Assembly: GCF_002904335.1 (NCBI RefSeq)
Contig: NZ_PPHF01000152.1
Location: forward strand, 102,825 to 166,824
Direction of reading: 5' to 3'
DNA from: Amycolatopsis sp. CA-126428
GTDB taxonomy: Bacteria; Actinomycetota; Actinomycetes; Mycobacteriales; Pseudonocardiaceae
Length of the DNA stretch: 64,000 nt
Shown: positions 45,695 through 55,329 of the stretch, in pieces
How positions within the stretch are numbered: position 1 is the stretch's first letter
How the letters are laid out: each line of letters opens with the position of its first letter
Program-made: the position numbers and the translations under genes
Notes under the pieces: model-generated
Seen by the model: only the letters and a program-made list of their open reading frames with translations
Told to the model about the DNA's origin: nothing
Databases searched by the model: none

Positions 45695-46285
45695 ATGACC
45701 ACTCGCGCGTTCGGTGCCCTCGCCACCGGGCCACGCCGCCCGATCCTCACGGCCGTGGTGTTCGCGGTGACCCTGGCCTGCGGCATCGCGCAGCTGGTGC
45801 ACCCGCCGCTGTACGACGCGATGCACCGTGACGCCGCCCGCATCGACGCCGGCGAGTGGTACCGCCTGCTGACCGGCATGTTCTTCCAGGACGGCTGGGC
45901 GTTCGGCCTGACGTCGAACCTGCTCTGGCTGGCGTTCTTCGGCACGCTCGCCGAGCGCGTGTTCGGCCGCGTCCGCTGGCTCGTCCTGTACTTCGGCTGC
46001 GGCCTGTTCGGCCAGGTCATGAGCTACCGCTGGCTCAACCCGGCCGGCGCGGGCAACTCGATGTGCGTCGTCGGCCTGATCGGCGGCCTGGCGGCGGTCG
46101 CCATGGTGGCTTCTCGCCGCTACGGCGTGGTGCTGCCGATGCAGTTCCGGGTCATCGCCTTCGCCGCGCCGGTGCTGGCCGTGGTGGACACGCTGGTGCA
46201 CGACAACCACGGCCTGCCGCTGCTGCTGGGCCTGGCGCTCGGCTTCGCCCTCCTCCCGCCGGTCGTGAGTGGTAAGGCGAGTTAG
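45695..46285 (+). CDS. rhomboid-like membrane protein
   Basis: A 196-residue protein with six hydrophobic segments and the rhomboid layout: WYRLLTGMFFQDGWAFGLTSNLLWL, AERVFGRVRWLVLYFGCGLFGQV, NSMCVVGLIGG and DNHGLPLLLGLALG. The active-site GxSG of rhomboid proteases appears as GNSMC, keeping the Ser but not the following Gly, and the His in DNHG is kept. It may be a divergent protease or an inactive relative. The last residues VVSGKAS and the TAG stop are supplied by palindromic repeat copy 3. It is convergent with a DinB gene. Confidence 0.75.
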   Translation: MTTRAFGALATGPRRPILTAVVFAVTLACGIAQLVHPPLYDAMHRDAARIDAGEWYRLLTGMFFQDGWAFGLTSNLLWLAFFGTLAERVFGRVRWLVLYFGCGLFGQVMSYRWLNPAGAGNSMCVVGLIGGLAAVAMVASRRYGVVLPMQFRVIAFAAPVLAVVDTLVHDNHGLPLLLGLALGFALLPPVVSGKAS

Positions 46286-46311
46286 AACGCGCCTTACCAC
46301 TCACGACCGGC
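46258..46311. repeat. palindromic stop/terminator repeat, copy 3
   Basis: Arms 46258-46283 and 46286-46311 pair at 25 of 26 positions around AG. The repeat closes both convergent genes: its left arm and centre encode VVSGKAS plus TAG for the rhomboid-like gene, and its right arm read on the minus strand gives TCG-TGA for the DinB gene. It shares TCGTGAGTGGTAA with copies 1 and 2. Confidence 0.92.
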
Positions 46312-46849
46312 TGCGGTAGAGGTCGCGCAGCAGGAGGACTTCGGCGCAGTGGTGGATCAGCTCCCGGTGGATGTGCAGCACCAGGGTCGCCATCGGGTAC
46401 TCCGCGTACGGCCCCTCCGCCGGCCCGCACGGCCGCGCCAAGCCCGCCTCGTCCAGTGTCTGCACCCCGGCGACCCACTGCGCGTAGAACTTGTCGAGTT
46501 CGGACAGCGCCTCGGCGGCGGTCCCGGGGTAGGGATAGGTCTCGTAGCCGATCGGCGCGCCGCCGAAGTGCGACGCGATCCGCGCGCCCAGCACGCCGAC
46601 GAGGATGTGGCCGAGCCGCCAGGCGATCGTCGTGACCGGCGGCGGCGTCGGCTCCGGGAAGGCGAAGTCGATGGTGAACGGGCCGGTGCCGGGTTCGTCG
46701 TCCGACTTCCTCGGCCGCACGGTCCAGCAGCCCGCGACCGGTTCCCAGAAGTACTCGTCGTCGGTGAGCCCCTCGAGCTTCCGGTGCACCAGGAAGTTCC
46801 AGTGGAAGTCGAGCTGATCGGTCAGTTCCTTCGTCCAGTTCACAGCCAT
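46301..46849 (-). CDS. DinB superfamily protein
   Basis: A 182-residue four-helix bundle protein starting at ATG 46849 (MAVNWTKELTDQLDFHW). Candidate metal ligands are the His residues in RLGHILVGVL and HIHRELIHHCAEVLLLRDL, which match the DinB/YfiT pattern. Such proteins are thiol-dependent metal enzymes, with mycothiol in actinobacteria. The final Ser codon and TGA lie inside palindromic repeat copy 3. It is divergent from guaA with about 100 bases between. The substrate is unknown. Confidence 0.88.
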   Translation of the reverse strand: MAVNWTKELTDQLDFHWNFLVHRKLEGLTDDEYFWEPVAGCWTVRPRKSDDEPGTGPFTIDFAFPEPTPPPVTTIAWRLGHILVGVLGARIASHFGGAPIGYETYPYPGTAAEALSELDKFYAQWVAGVQTLDEAGLARPCGPAEGPYAEYPMATLVLHIHRELIHHCAEVLLLRDLYRSRS

Positions 46850-46956
46850 ACCGGGCACCGTAGGCCCGATCGAGGACAGGGACCGCCCTGAATCCCGGGT
46901 GACCCGGCCCACCTGGGACGATGGGGGCCTATCCCACCGTCGCAGGAGGTCCTCAG

Positions 46957-48513
<1,557 letters not shown>

Positions 48514-48530
48514 CCTCTCCCCGGACAGGG

Positions 48531-48564
48531 CTCGAGGCCCCGGCGTGGGATCCGGGGCCTCGAG
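48531..48564. terminator. bidirectional terminator after guaA
   Basis: CTCGAGGCCCCGG (48531-48543) and CCGGGGCCTCGAG (48552-48564) are exact complements, between convergent guaA and the small membrane protein gene. Confidence 0.85.
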
Positions 48565-48576
48565 TGATCCGGTGGC

Positions 48577-48819
48577 TCAGCGCCGCCGCTTGCTGCCGAA
48601 CGACGCGGTGAGGAGCAGCAGTCCCACGAAGACCGCCCCGCCGGCGACCACCCAGCGGAAGTCGAACGACGGCAGCCAGCTCGCGCCGTCCGAGAGGACG
48701 TACGCCGACACCAGCAGGGTCGCGACGCCGAAGATCAGGGTGATGACGTCCACGCCGCCGCGCTTGGCGGGCTGGGTGCCGGCCGGATCGTCGTAGGCGT
48801 AAGGGTTCTGGTCAGTCAC
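48577..48819 (-). CDS. small two-helix membrane protein
   Basis: An 80-residue protein starting at GTG 48819 with GGAGG seven bases upstream, inside the end of the PspC gene (8-base overlap). Residues 24-44 and 55-73 are hydrophobic helices, and the tail GSKRRR is basic. It has no named family that I recognise. Coupling to the PspC gene suggests that it is an accessory subunit in the same envelope-stress function. Confidence 0.7.
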   Translation of the reverse strand: MTDQNPYAYDDPAGTQPAKRGGVDVITLIFGVATLLVSAYVLSDGASWLPSFDFRWVVAGGAVFVGLLLLTASFGSKRRR

Positions 48820-50101
48820 GCCGCACCTCCACGTCGCCCACGTTGTTCGAGACCTTCAGGGTGATCTTCTGGCCGCCGACGCCGTCGGGGCCGTTGTCCG
48901 TGCCGATCAGCGCGGCCTCGCCGACGCCGTCGTTCTTGCGGCCGAAGCACGACGTCTCGCCGGCGCCGGTGTGGCAGTCGAAGGTGACGTCCGCGTTCTC
49001 CGGCACGATCACCGTGGTGTTGCCGGCGCCGTTGGACACGGTCGTCGAGTACGGCGCTCCGGCGGGCAGCTCGGTCAGGTCGAGGTTGATATCGCCCGCC
49101 GCGTGCTGGTACAGCGGCTTGAGCTCGGCCAGCGACTGCGGGACCGGGCTGATGTCGCCGAGACCGCCGCGGACGTCGAAGTTCTTGAACGGCGCCGCCG
49201 TCAGGACCAGCCCGGCGATGGCAAGGGGGATCGCGAGCCCGATCAGGCCGCGTCCGCCGCGGGCGAACGCGCCGGCGACCAGGCCGATCCCGACCACGCC
49301 GAGCACCAGGCCGACGATGTGCTGCGCGTCGAACCAGGTGGCGCCGTTGAGGCCGGCCAGCACGGCCGCGCCGGCGGTCACCACGGCCAGCGCGAACGTC
49401 GCGGAGCCGACCTTCGACCGGGGACGCCGCTGCGGCGCCTGGTACGACGGTGGTGGGGGCGGCGTGGGCCGCGGCTCCGGGGCGGGCGGAGCGTCGGGAA
49501 GGTCCCAGCCGGCCGGGTCGGCCGCCAGGGGATCCCAGCCGCGCGCCGGCGAAGGCGCCTCGGCGGTGTCGGTCATGGTGAAGGCTCCGTTTCCGGTGAA
49601 GGCCGGGTACGAGGTCCGCGCGGCGACGGGCGCGGGGCGGTTCTCGTGGCCGCGGCTGCGGTGCAGCAGGTAGAGCGCGGCGGCGATGAGGGCGCAGCTG
49701 ATGAGCCCGCCGCCGTCGAACCACGACCCGGTGATCGAGCCCCCGGCGCTGACGACGGTGAAGATCATGAGCACGACGGCGAACGCGGGCGACACCGACG
49801 ACCGGCCGCGCCCGATCAGGCTTTCGAAGCCGGAGACCTCGTCGCTTTCGCCGGGCAGGAACAGCCACCCCAGCAGGTAGAAGGGAACGCCGAAGCCGCC
49901 GAAGATCGTCGTGACCACCAAGGCGATCCGCACGACGACGGGATCGATCCCGTAACGCCGCCCGATGGCGGCGGCCACCCCGGCCAGCTTCCGCCCGGAG
50001 TGCGGCCGCCGGGGCCGGCTGTTCCAGAAGTCCTTGACGGTCTCCTCGAAGCCGTTCAGGACACCCGGCTTCGGCGACCGGGTTTCGCTCGCACCACTCA
50101 T
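48812..50101 (-). CDS. PspC-domain membrane protein with C-terminal beta-rich domain
   Basis: A 429-residue protein. The N-terminal PspC domain (about 30-85) has RKLAGVAAAIGRRYGIDPVVVRIA and GFGVPFYLLGWLFLPG. Five or so further helices and a Pro-rich cytoplasmic linker follow (PAPEPRPTPPPPPS). The C-terminal part (GDINLDLTELPAG, NTTVIVPENADVTFDCHTGAG, KITLKVSNNVGDVEVRRD) is a repeated beta-strand domain like those of LiaF/toast_rack proteins. ATG 50101 is taken; ATG 50113 is close. It is divergent from a PspC-type histidine kinase, so the two probably sense the same envelope signal. Confidence 0.83.
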   Translation of the reverse strand: MSGASETRSPKPGVLNGFEETVKDFWNSRPRRPHSGRKLAGVAAAIGRRYGIDPVVVRIALVVTTIFGGFGVPFYLLGWLFLPGESDEVSGFESLIGRGRSSVSPAFAVVLMIFTVVSAGGSITGSWFDGGGLISCALIAAALYLLHRSRGHENRPAPVAARTSYPAFTGNGAFTMTDTAEAPSPARGWDPLAADPAGWDLPDAPPAPEPRPTPPPPPSYQAPQRRPRSKVGSATFALAVVTAGAAVLAGLNGATWFDAQHIVGLVLGVVGIGLVAGAFARGGRGLIGLAIPLAIAGLVLTAAPFKNFDVRGGLGDISPVPQSLAELKPLYQHAAGDINLDLTELPAGAPYSTTVSNGAGNTTVIVPENADVTFDCHTGAGETSCFGRKNDGVGEAALIGTDNGPDGVGGQKITLKVSNNVGDVEVRRD

Positions 50102-50310
50102 ACCGAGAAGCATGCGCCACCTGCGACGGCGGGACATCCGGGATGGTCCCTGAGGTTTCCCGGAGGGGACACGGGGGTCGCGTTCAGCGGCGGAAGCCGC
50201 CTTCGGAGCGGATCGTCCGGCCGGTGATCCGGTCCGCGTCGGTCGTCCCCGCCGCACTGATTCCGGATCAGGGGTTTCCCCGATGGAACCGCACCCCGGT
50301 GCGTGTGACC

Positions 50311-51615
50311 ATGGACGGCGTGCAGGAGTCCCTCGACCACGTCACCGCCGAGCAGGCGATCGCGGCCACCACGACGGAGTCATTGGCGCCCAAGATGTTC
50401 CGGCGCCGGTCCGGGCGGGCCATCGCCGGCGTCGCCGGGGGGCTCGCCGATCACCTCGGTGTGCCGGTCGTCTGGGTGCGGACGGCCTTCGCGCTGCTCG
50501 CCGCGCTCAACGGCGCCGGGCTGCTCGCCTACGGCCTCCTCTGGGTGTTCGTCCAGCAGCAGTCCGAAGAAGCCGCGGAGCCGCCGACCCAGAAGGAACG
50601 CCAGCAGGCGTTCGGGCTGATCGCGCTGGGCGTCGGCCTCGCCGTCGCCAGCGGGACGCTCACCGGGTTCATCAGCGGCTGGGTCGCGGTGCCCCTGGCC
50701 GTCGCCATGATCGGTGCCGCGGTCGTCTGGCGCGAGGCCGACGAGTCGCAGCGCCGCCGCTGGAAGGTCGGCGCGAAGGACGGCTTCGCCGGGGCGTTCC
50801 TCGGCGGGGGCGGCTGGTCGGCCGCCATCCGGATCGTCGCCGGCGTCGCGCTGGTGATCACCGGCATCGGCGTCGTCGTGCTGCGCAGCGGCAGCCTCGA
50901 CCAGGTCCAGTTCGCGCTCATCGCCGTCACCGCCACCCTGATCGGGGTCGCCGTGCTGACCGTGCCGTTCTGGCTGCGGCTGGTCCGCGACCTCTCCGAC
51001 GAGCGCAAGGCCCGCATCCGCACCGACGAACGCGCCGAGATCGCCGCCCACCTGCACGACTCCGTGCTGCAGACCCTCGCGCTGATCCAGAAGCAGAGCG
51101 AACAGCCCCGCGAGGTCGCGCGGCTGGCCCGCAGCCAGGAGCGCGAGCTGCGCGGCTGGCTCTACGGCCCGAACGGCTACGGCAAGCCCGCCGAGAACGT
51201 CGAGGAAGCGACCGGCCAGCTGTCCGAAGCGCTCGCGACGGCGTGCGGCGAGGTCGAGGACACCTTCGCGATCTCGGTCGGCCAGGTCGTCGTCGGCGAC
51301 GCCGAGCTGGACGAATCGCTGGTGGCGCTCGTCCAGGCCGCGCGGGAGGCCATCGTCAACGCGGCCAAGCACGCCGGCGTCGACGAGGTCAGCGTCTACG
51401 CCGAGGTCGAGCCGACGGCGGTGACGGTGTTCGTCCGCGACCGCGGCAAGGGCTTCGACCCCGACCTCGTCCCGGACGACCGCCACGGCCTCGCCGACTC
51501 GATCCGCGGCCGGATGACCCGCCACGGCGGCACGTGCAAGGTCCGGACGGCGCCGGGCGAGGGCACCGAGGTGCAGCTCGCCATGCCGGTGAAAGCGGGC
51601 AAGGGAGCGGCGTGA
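50311..51615 (+). CDS. PspC-domain sensor histidine kinase
   Basis: A 434-residue sensor kinase. The N-terminal PspC domain (about 28-85: RRRSGRAIAGVAGGLADHLGVP) is followed by four to five helices, then a NarL-type phosphorylation segment ERAEIAAHLHDSVLQTLALI with His249 and a HATPase domain (REAIVNAAKHAGVDEVSVYAE, DRGKGFDPD, HGLADSIRGRM). ATG 50311 (MDGVQESL) is chosen; GTG 50302 is possible. The response regulator starts 7 bases after the stop. The PspC sensor, the divergent PspC protein and the regulator together look like a LiaRS-type membrane-stress system (inference). Confidence 0.88.
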   Translation: MDGVQESLDHVTAEQAIAATTTESLAPKMFRRRSGRAIAGVAGGLADHLGVPVVWVRTAFALLAALNGAGLLAYGLLWVFVQQQSEEAAEPPTQKERQQAFGLIALGVGLAVASGTLTGFISGWVAVPLAVAMIGAAVVWREADESQRRRWKVGAKDGFAGAFLGGGGWSAAIRIVAGVALVITGIGVVVLRSGSLDQVQFALIAVTATLIGVAVLTVPFWLRLVRDLSDERKARIRTDERAEIAAHLHDSVLQTLALIQKQSEQPREVARLARSQERELRGWLYGPNGYGKPAENVEEATGQLSEALATACGEVEDTFAISVGQVVVGDAELDESLVALVQAAREAIVNAAKHAGVDEVSVYAEVEPTAVTVFVRDRGKGFDPDLVPDDRHGLADSIRGRMTRHGGTCKVRTAPGEGTEVQLAMPVKAGKGAA

Positions 51616-51622
51616 GGCGGCT

Positions 51623-52303
51623 ATGCTCGACGACGTGACGGACAACCAGCGTGAACCGGTCAAGGTCTTCCTCGTCGACGACCACGCGCTGTTCCGCGCG
51701 GGGGTGCGTACCGAGCTCGACTCGATCACCGACGAGGTCCGCGTGGTCGGCGAGGCCGGTTCGGTCGCCGAAGCGGTGGCCGGCATCGCCCGCACGAAGC
51801 CCCAGGTCGTGCTCCTCGACGTCCACATGCCCGACGGCGGCGGTGCCGAAGTGCTGCGCCGGGTCCGCCCGGAGCTGCCGGACGTGGTGTTCCTGGCCCT
51901 GTCGGTGTCGGACGCGGCGGAGGACGTCATCGCGGTCATCCGCGCGGGCGCCCGCGGCTACGTGACGAAGACGATCTCGTCGAAGGAGCTGGTCCGCGCG
52001 GTGGTCCGCGTCGCGGACGGCGACGCGGTGTTCTCGCCGAGGCTGGCCGGCTTCGTCTTGGACGCGTTCGCCGACCGCCCGGGTTCGGCGCCGATCAACG
52101 ACCCCGAGCTGGACCTGCTGACGCCGCGCGAGCGGGACGTCCTGCGGCTGCTGGCGCGCGGGTACGCGTACAAGGAAATCGCGTCGGAGCTGTTCATCTC
52201 GGTGAAGACGGTGGAGACGCACGTGTCGAGCGTCCTGCGGAAGACCCAGCTTTCGAACCGCTACGAGCTCTCCCGCTGGGCCTCCGACCGCCGTCTCGTC
52301 TAA
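51623..52303 (+). CDS. NarL/LiaR-type response regulator
   Basis: A 226-residue two-component regulator. The receiver domain has VDDHALFRAG, phospho-acceptor Asp66 in VVLLDVHMPDG and the switch Lys in YVTKTISS. The C-terminal LuxR helix-turn-helix is LTPRERDVLRLLARGYAYKEIASELFISVKTVETHVSSVLRK. It starts at ATG 51623 (GTG 51635 is an alternative) directly after the PspC kinase and is its evident partner. Its last four bases overlap the convergent EamA transporter gene. Confidence 0.94.
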   Translation: MLDDVTDNQREPVKVFLVDDHALFRAGVRTELDSITDEVRVVGEAGSVAEAVAGIARTKPQVVLLDVHMPDGGGAEVLRRVRPELPDVVFLALSVSDAAEDVIAVIRAGARGYVTKTISSKELVRAVVRVADGDAVFSPRLAGFVLDAFADRPGSAPINDPELDLLTPRERDVLRLLARGYAYKEIASELFISVKTVETHVSSVLRKTQLSNRYELSRWASDRRLV

Positions 52304-53205
52304 ACCCGTTCCATGACCGGCGCCGCCGCCGGCACGCGCTTCGGGAGCCGCGTCAACGCCACGCCGCCGAGCACGACCACCATCCCCGCGATCACCCGCA
52401 GGTGCAATTGCTCGCCGAGGAACACCGCCCCGAGCAGCACCGAAACCACCGGCAGCAGGTACCCGACCACCGAAGCCGCCACCGCGCCCTCGCTGGCCAG
52501 CAGCTGGTAGTTCAGCGCGAACGCGATCCCGGTCGACCCGATGCCCAGCACCAGCACCGCCAGCAGCGGTCCCGCGGAAACGTGCACCGGCGCGAACCCG
52601 CCCGCCGGCAGCGCCAGCACCAGCATGCCGCTGGCCAGCACCATCTGGCCCGCCGAAGTCGCGTACGGCGACACCGCCGGGTCCGACAGGTACTTGCCCT
52701 CGTAGACGAACGCGAAGCCGTAGCTCGCCGCCGCCGCGAGGCAGCCCAGCGCACCCCAGCTCAGCAGGCCCGACGCCTGCCACGGGGCGAAGATCAGCAG
52801 GATCCCGCCGAGTCCGGCGACCAGGCCCGCCAGCCGCGGCCCGGTCATCCGCGACGACGTCCCCATCAGCGGCGCGGCGAGCAGCACCCACAGCGGCGTC
52901 GTCGAGTTGAGGACCCCGGTGATACCCGAATCGACCGTCGTCTCGCCGATCGCGAACAGCAGGAACGGCAGCGCGTTGTGGAAGAACGCCGCGACCGCCA
53001 GGTGCCCCCACGTCCGGCGGTCGCGCGGGAGCCGGGCCCGCTGCAGGCGGCACAGCACCAGCAGCATGGCGGCGCCGAGCACCAGCCGCGCCAGCACCAG
53101 CTGGACCGGCGAGAACATCCCCAGGCCCAGCTTGATCCAGAAGAAGCTCGAGCCCCACATCAGCGCCAGCGCACCGATCCTGAGCAGGGTCTTCGTCTCG
53201 CCCAC
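52300..53205 (-). CDS. EamA/DMT-family transporter
   Basis: A 301-residue ten-helix exporter of the drug/metabolite superfamily. Two EamA repeats are visible (about 5-135 and 145-285), with FFWIKLG, NALPFLLFAIGE and ASEGAVAASVVGYLLPVVSVLLG as typical segments. GTG 53205 is chosen because GGAGG lies six bases before it. It is divergent from a LysR-type regulator about 100 bases away, a common exporter/regulator pairing. The substrate could be an amino acid or another metabolite. Confidence 0.9.
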   Translation of the reverse strand: MGETKTLLRIGALALMWGSSFFWIKLGLGMFSPVQLVLARLVLGAAMLLVLCRLQRARLPRDRRTWGHLAVAAFFHNALPFLLFAIGETTVDSGITGVLNSTTPLWVLLAAPLMGTSSRMTGPRLAGLVAGLGGILLIFAPWQASGLLSWGALGCLAAAASYGFAFVYEGKYLSDPAVSPYATSAGQMVLASGMLVLALPAGGFAPVHVSAGPLLAVLVLGIGSTGIAFALNYQLLASEGAVAASVVGYLLPVVSVLLGAVFLGEQLHLRVIAGMVVVLGGVALTRLPKRVPAAAPVMERV

Positions 53206-53308
53206 CGCAGTCCTCCTTCGACAGCCAAGGTCAGCTTCACCCGGACCAGAAGTAAGGACAAGCGAAATTAACTGCAGGAACACTTAAGCCAAGCTGTACG
53301 ATCGGGGC

Positions 53309-54211
53309 ATGCTCGACGTCCGCCGCATGCAGGTCCTCCGTGCCGTCATCACCAGCGGGTCGATCACCGCCGCGGCCCGCAACCTGGGCTACACGCCGTC
53401 CGCGATCAGCCAGCAGCTGTCCACGCTGGAGCGCGAGGCCGGCACCGAACTGCTCGAACGCGTCGGGCGCGGCGTCCGGCCGACGGCGGCGGGTGCGCTG
53501 CTGTGCGAACACGCCGAGACGCTCAGCACCGAGCTCGCCAAGGCCGAGGCGGCGCTGACCGAGCTCAAGGAGGGCCGCACCGGCCGCGTCACCATCCGCT
53601 ACTTCGCCACGGCCGGTGCGTCCTTGGTCCCACCCGCCATCGCCGCGGTCCGCCGCGAGCACCCCGGCGTGCGCCTCGACCTCAAGCTCGTCGAGCCCGA
53701 CGACCCGATGGTCGACGTCGAGACGGGCCACGCCGACGTCGCGATCACCGTCTTCCCCCGCCGGACGCCGCCCGCCAAGGGGGTCGAGCTGGTGCACCTG
53801 CTGGACGATCCGTACCGGGCCGTGCTGCCGAAGACCCACCCGCTGGCGCGCAAGCGCGTGCTCGACCTGACGGACTTCGCCGAGGAACCCTGGGTCGGCG
53901 TCGACGGCCTGCCCGGCATCTGCCGCAACATCCTGGACAGCGCGTGCGCGTCCGCCGGGTTCACACCGAACGTCGTCGTCGAATCCGAGGACTACCAGAC
54001 GGCGCAGGGGTTCGTGGCGGCCGGCATCGGCGTCGGCCTGATCCCGGAGCTGGGGCTCGGCGCGCAGCACCCCGGCGTCGTCGTCCGCAGGATCCGCAAC
54101 CCCGAGCCCTTCCGCGCGATCCACGCCGCCGTCGCGTCGCGCGCCTGGGGCCAGCCGGCCGTCCGCACGCTGCTGGAAGCGATGCGCGCGGCGACCGCGA
54201 AGGTGGCTTAG
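53309..54211 (+). CDS. LysR-family transcriptional regulator
   Basis: A 300-residue regulator. The N-terminal winged helix (1-60) has MQVLRAVITSGSITAAARNLGYTPSAISQQLSTLE, and the effector-binding domain (about 90-295) has GRTGRVTIRYFATAG and GVGLIPELGL. It is divergent from the EamA gene; the intergenic 53206-53308 is AT-rich (ACTTAAGCCAAGCT near 53283) and probably holds the operator. I infer that it controls the exporter. Its 3' end overlaps the pseudokinase gene by four bases. Confidence 0.92.
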   Translation: MLDVRRMQVLRAVITSGSITAAARNLGYTPSAISQQLSTLEREAGTELLERVGRGVRPTAAGALLCEHAETLSTELAKAEAALTELKEGRTGRVTIRYFATAGASLVPPAIAAVRREHPGVRLDLKLVEPDDPMVDVETGHADVAITVFPRRTPPAKGVELVHLLDDPYRAVLPKTHPLARKRVLDLTDFAEEPWVGVDGLPGICRNILDSACASAGFTPNVVVESEDYQTAQGFVAAGIGVGLIPELGLGAQHPGVVVRRIRNPEPFRAIHAAVASRAWGQPAVRTLLEAMRAATAKVA

Positions 54212-55317
54212 ACGAAGAACAGCTCGGTGACGAGGATGCCGACCAGCACCGCGGCGAGGATCGCGGCCACGGTGACCAGCGTCTTCTTCGACACCGGCAG
54301 GTTCCACGCCTCGGCCTGCTGCGCCGCCGCAGCGGGCGGCGGCGCGTACTGCGGCGCCTGAGGAGCCGGCGGGACCGGCGGGATCTGCTGCGTCGCCCCC
54401 TGCGCGTAGCCGGGCGGCGGCGTCATCGGGTACTGCGGCTGGAACTGCGGGCCCGACGCCATCGGCGGCCCCTGAGGCGGCATCGGCGGGGCGCCCTGCG
54501 CCGTCGGCCAGCCGACGGGCATGGTCGGCATCGCCGGCGCGGTCGGCGGGATGAACGCCGTTTCGCGGCCTTCGGTGATCGCCTTCAGCGAGTGGACGGT
54601 GTCCGCCATCGTCGGCCGGGTGGTCGGGTCCGCGCGCAGCATCTTGCGCAGCGCCTCGGTCAGGACGCCCGAGTTCTGCGGCGGGCGTTCGGACGACTGG
54701 CCGTCGTCCCCGAACGGCGGCACGCCCTCCACGGACGTGTAGAGCGTCGCGCCGAGGGAGAAGACGTCCGCGGCCGGCGTGCCCGGCAGCCCGCGGGCGA
54801 CCTCGGGCGCCACGTACGCCGGGCTCGGCCCGCCGCCGCTGATGCCGATGTCGGTGAGCTTGACGCCGCCGTCGTCGGCCAGCAGCACCGTGCCCGGCTC
54901 GAGGGTGCGGTGCACGAAGCCGGCCCCGTGGATGGCGGCCAGCGCGTTCCCGAGCTGGATGCCCAGCAGCGCCGCCTGGTCGGGGGTGAGCCGGCCGTGC
55001 TCGGCGAGGAACGTCGCCATGCTGCGTGACGGGATGTACTCCATCACCAGCCAGACGTCCTGGCCGTCCGGCAGCACGTCGAACACCTTGATCGCGCACG
55101 GGTGCTCGATCCGGGCCGCGTCCTTGCCCTCCTGCATGGCGGCGGCACGCGCTTGCTCGGCGCGCTCGCCCGCACCGACCGGCAGGTACATCCGCTTCAT
55201 CGCGACGGTGCGGAACAGCCGCGTGTCGAACGCCAGCCACACGATGCCCGCGCGGCCGCGGCCGATCGGCTGGTCCAGCCGGAACCGGCCGCCGACGATG
55301 GTGCCTTCAGAACTCAA
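54208..55317 (-). CDS. membrane Ser/Thr protein kinase-like pseudokinase
   Basis: A 369-residue protein with a protein kinase fold (about 10-245). Lys41 (VAMKRM) and TDIG (155-158, in place of DFG) are present. The catalytic loop reads HRTLEPGT at 136-143: Thr138 replaces the catalytic Asp and Thr143 replaces the Asn of HRDxKPxN. The activation segment is short and lacks the usual Thr pair. A Pro/Gln-rich linker and one C-terminal helix (about 345-367) follow. TTG 55317 has GAGGA upstream. It lies 12 bases after an intact kinase gene, so it may regulate or scaffold that kinase. Confidence 0.87.
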   Translation of the reverse strand: MSSEGTIVGGRFRLDQPIGRGRAGIVWLAFDTRLFRTVAMKRMYLPVGAGERAEQARAAAMQEGKDAARIEHPCAIKVFDVLPDGQDVWLVMEYIPSRSMATFLAEHGRLTPDQAALLGIQLGNALAAIHGAGFVHRTLEPGTVLLADDGGVKLTDIGISGGGPSPAYVAPEVARGLPGTPAADVFSLGATLYTSVEGVPPFGDDGQSSERPPQNSGVLTEALRKMLRADPTTRPTMADTVHSLKAITEGRETAFIPPTAPAMPTMPVGWPTAQGAPPMPPQGPPMASGPQFQPQYPMTPPPGYAQGATQQIPPVPPAPQAPQYAPPPAAAAQQAEAWNLPVSKKTLVTVAAILAAVLVGILVTELFFV

Positions 55318-55329
55318 GTCGGTCCTCGA

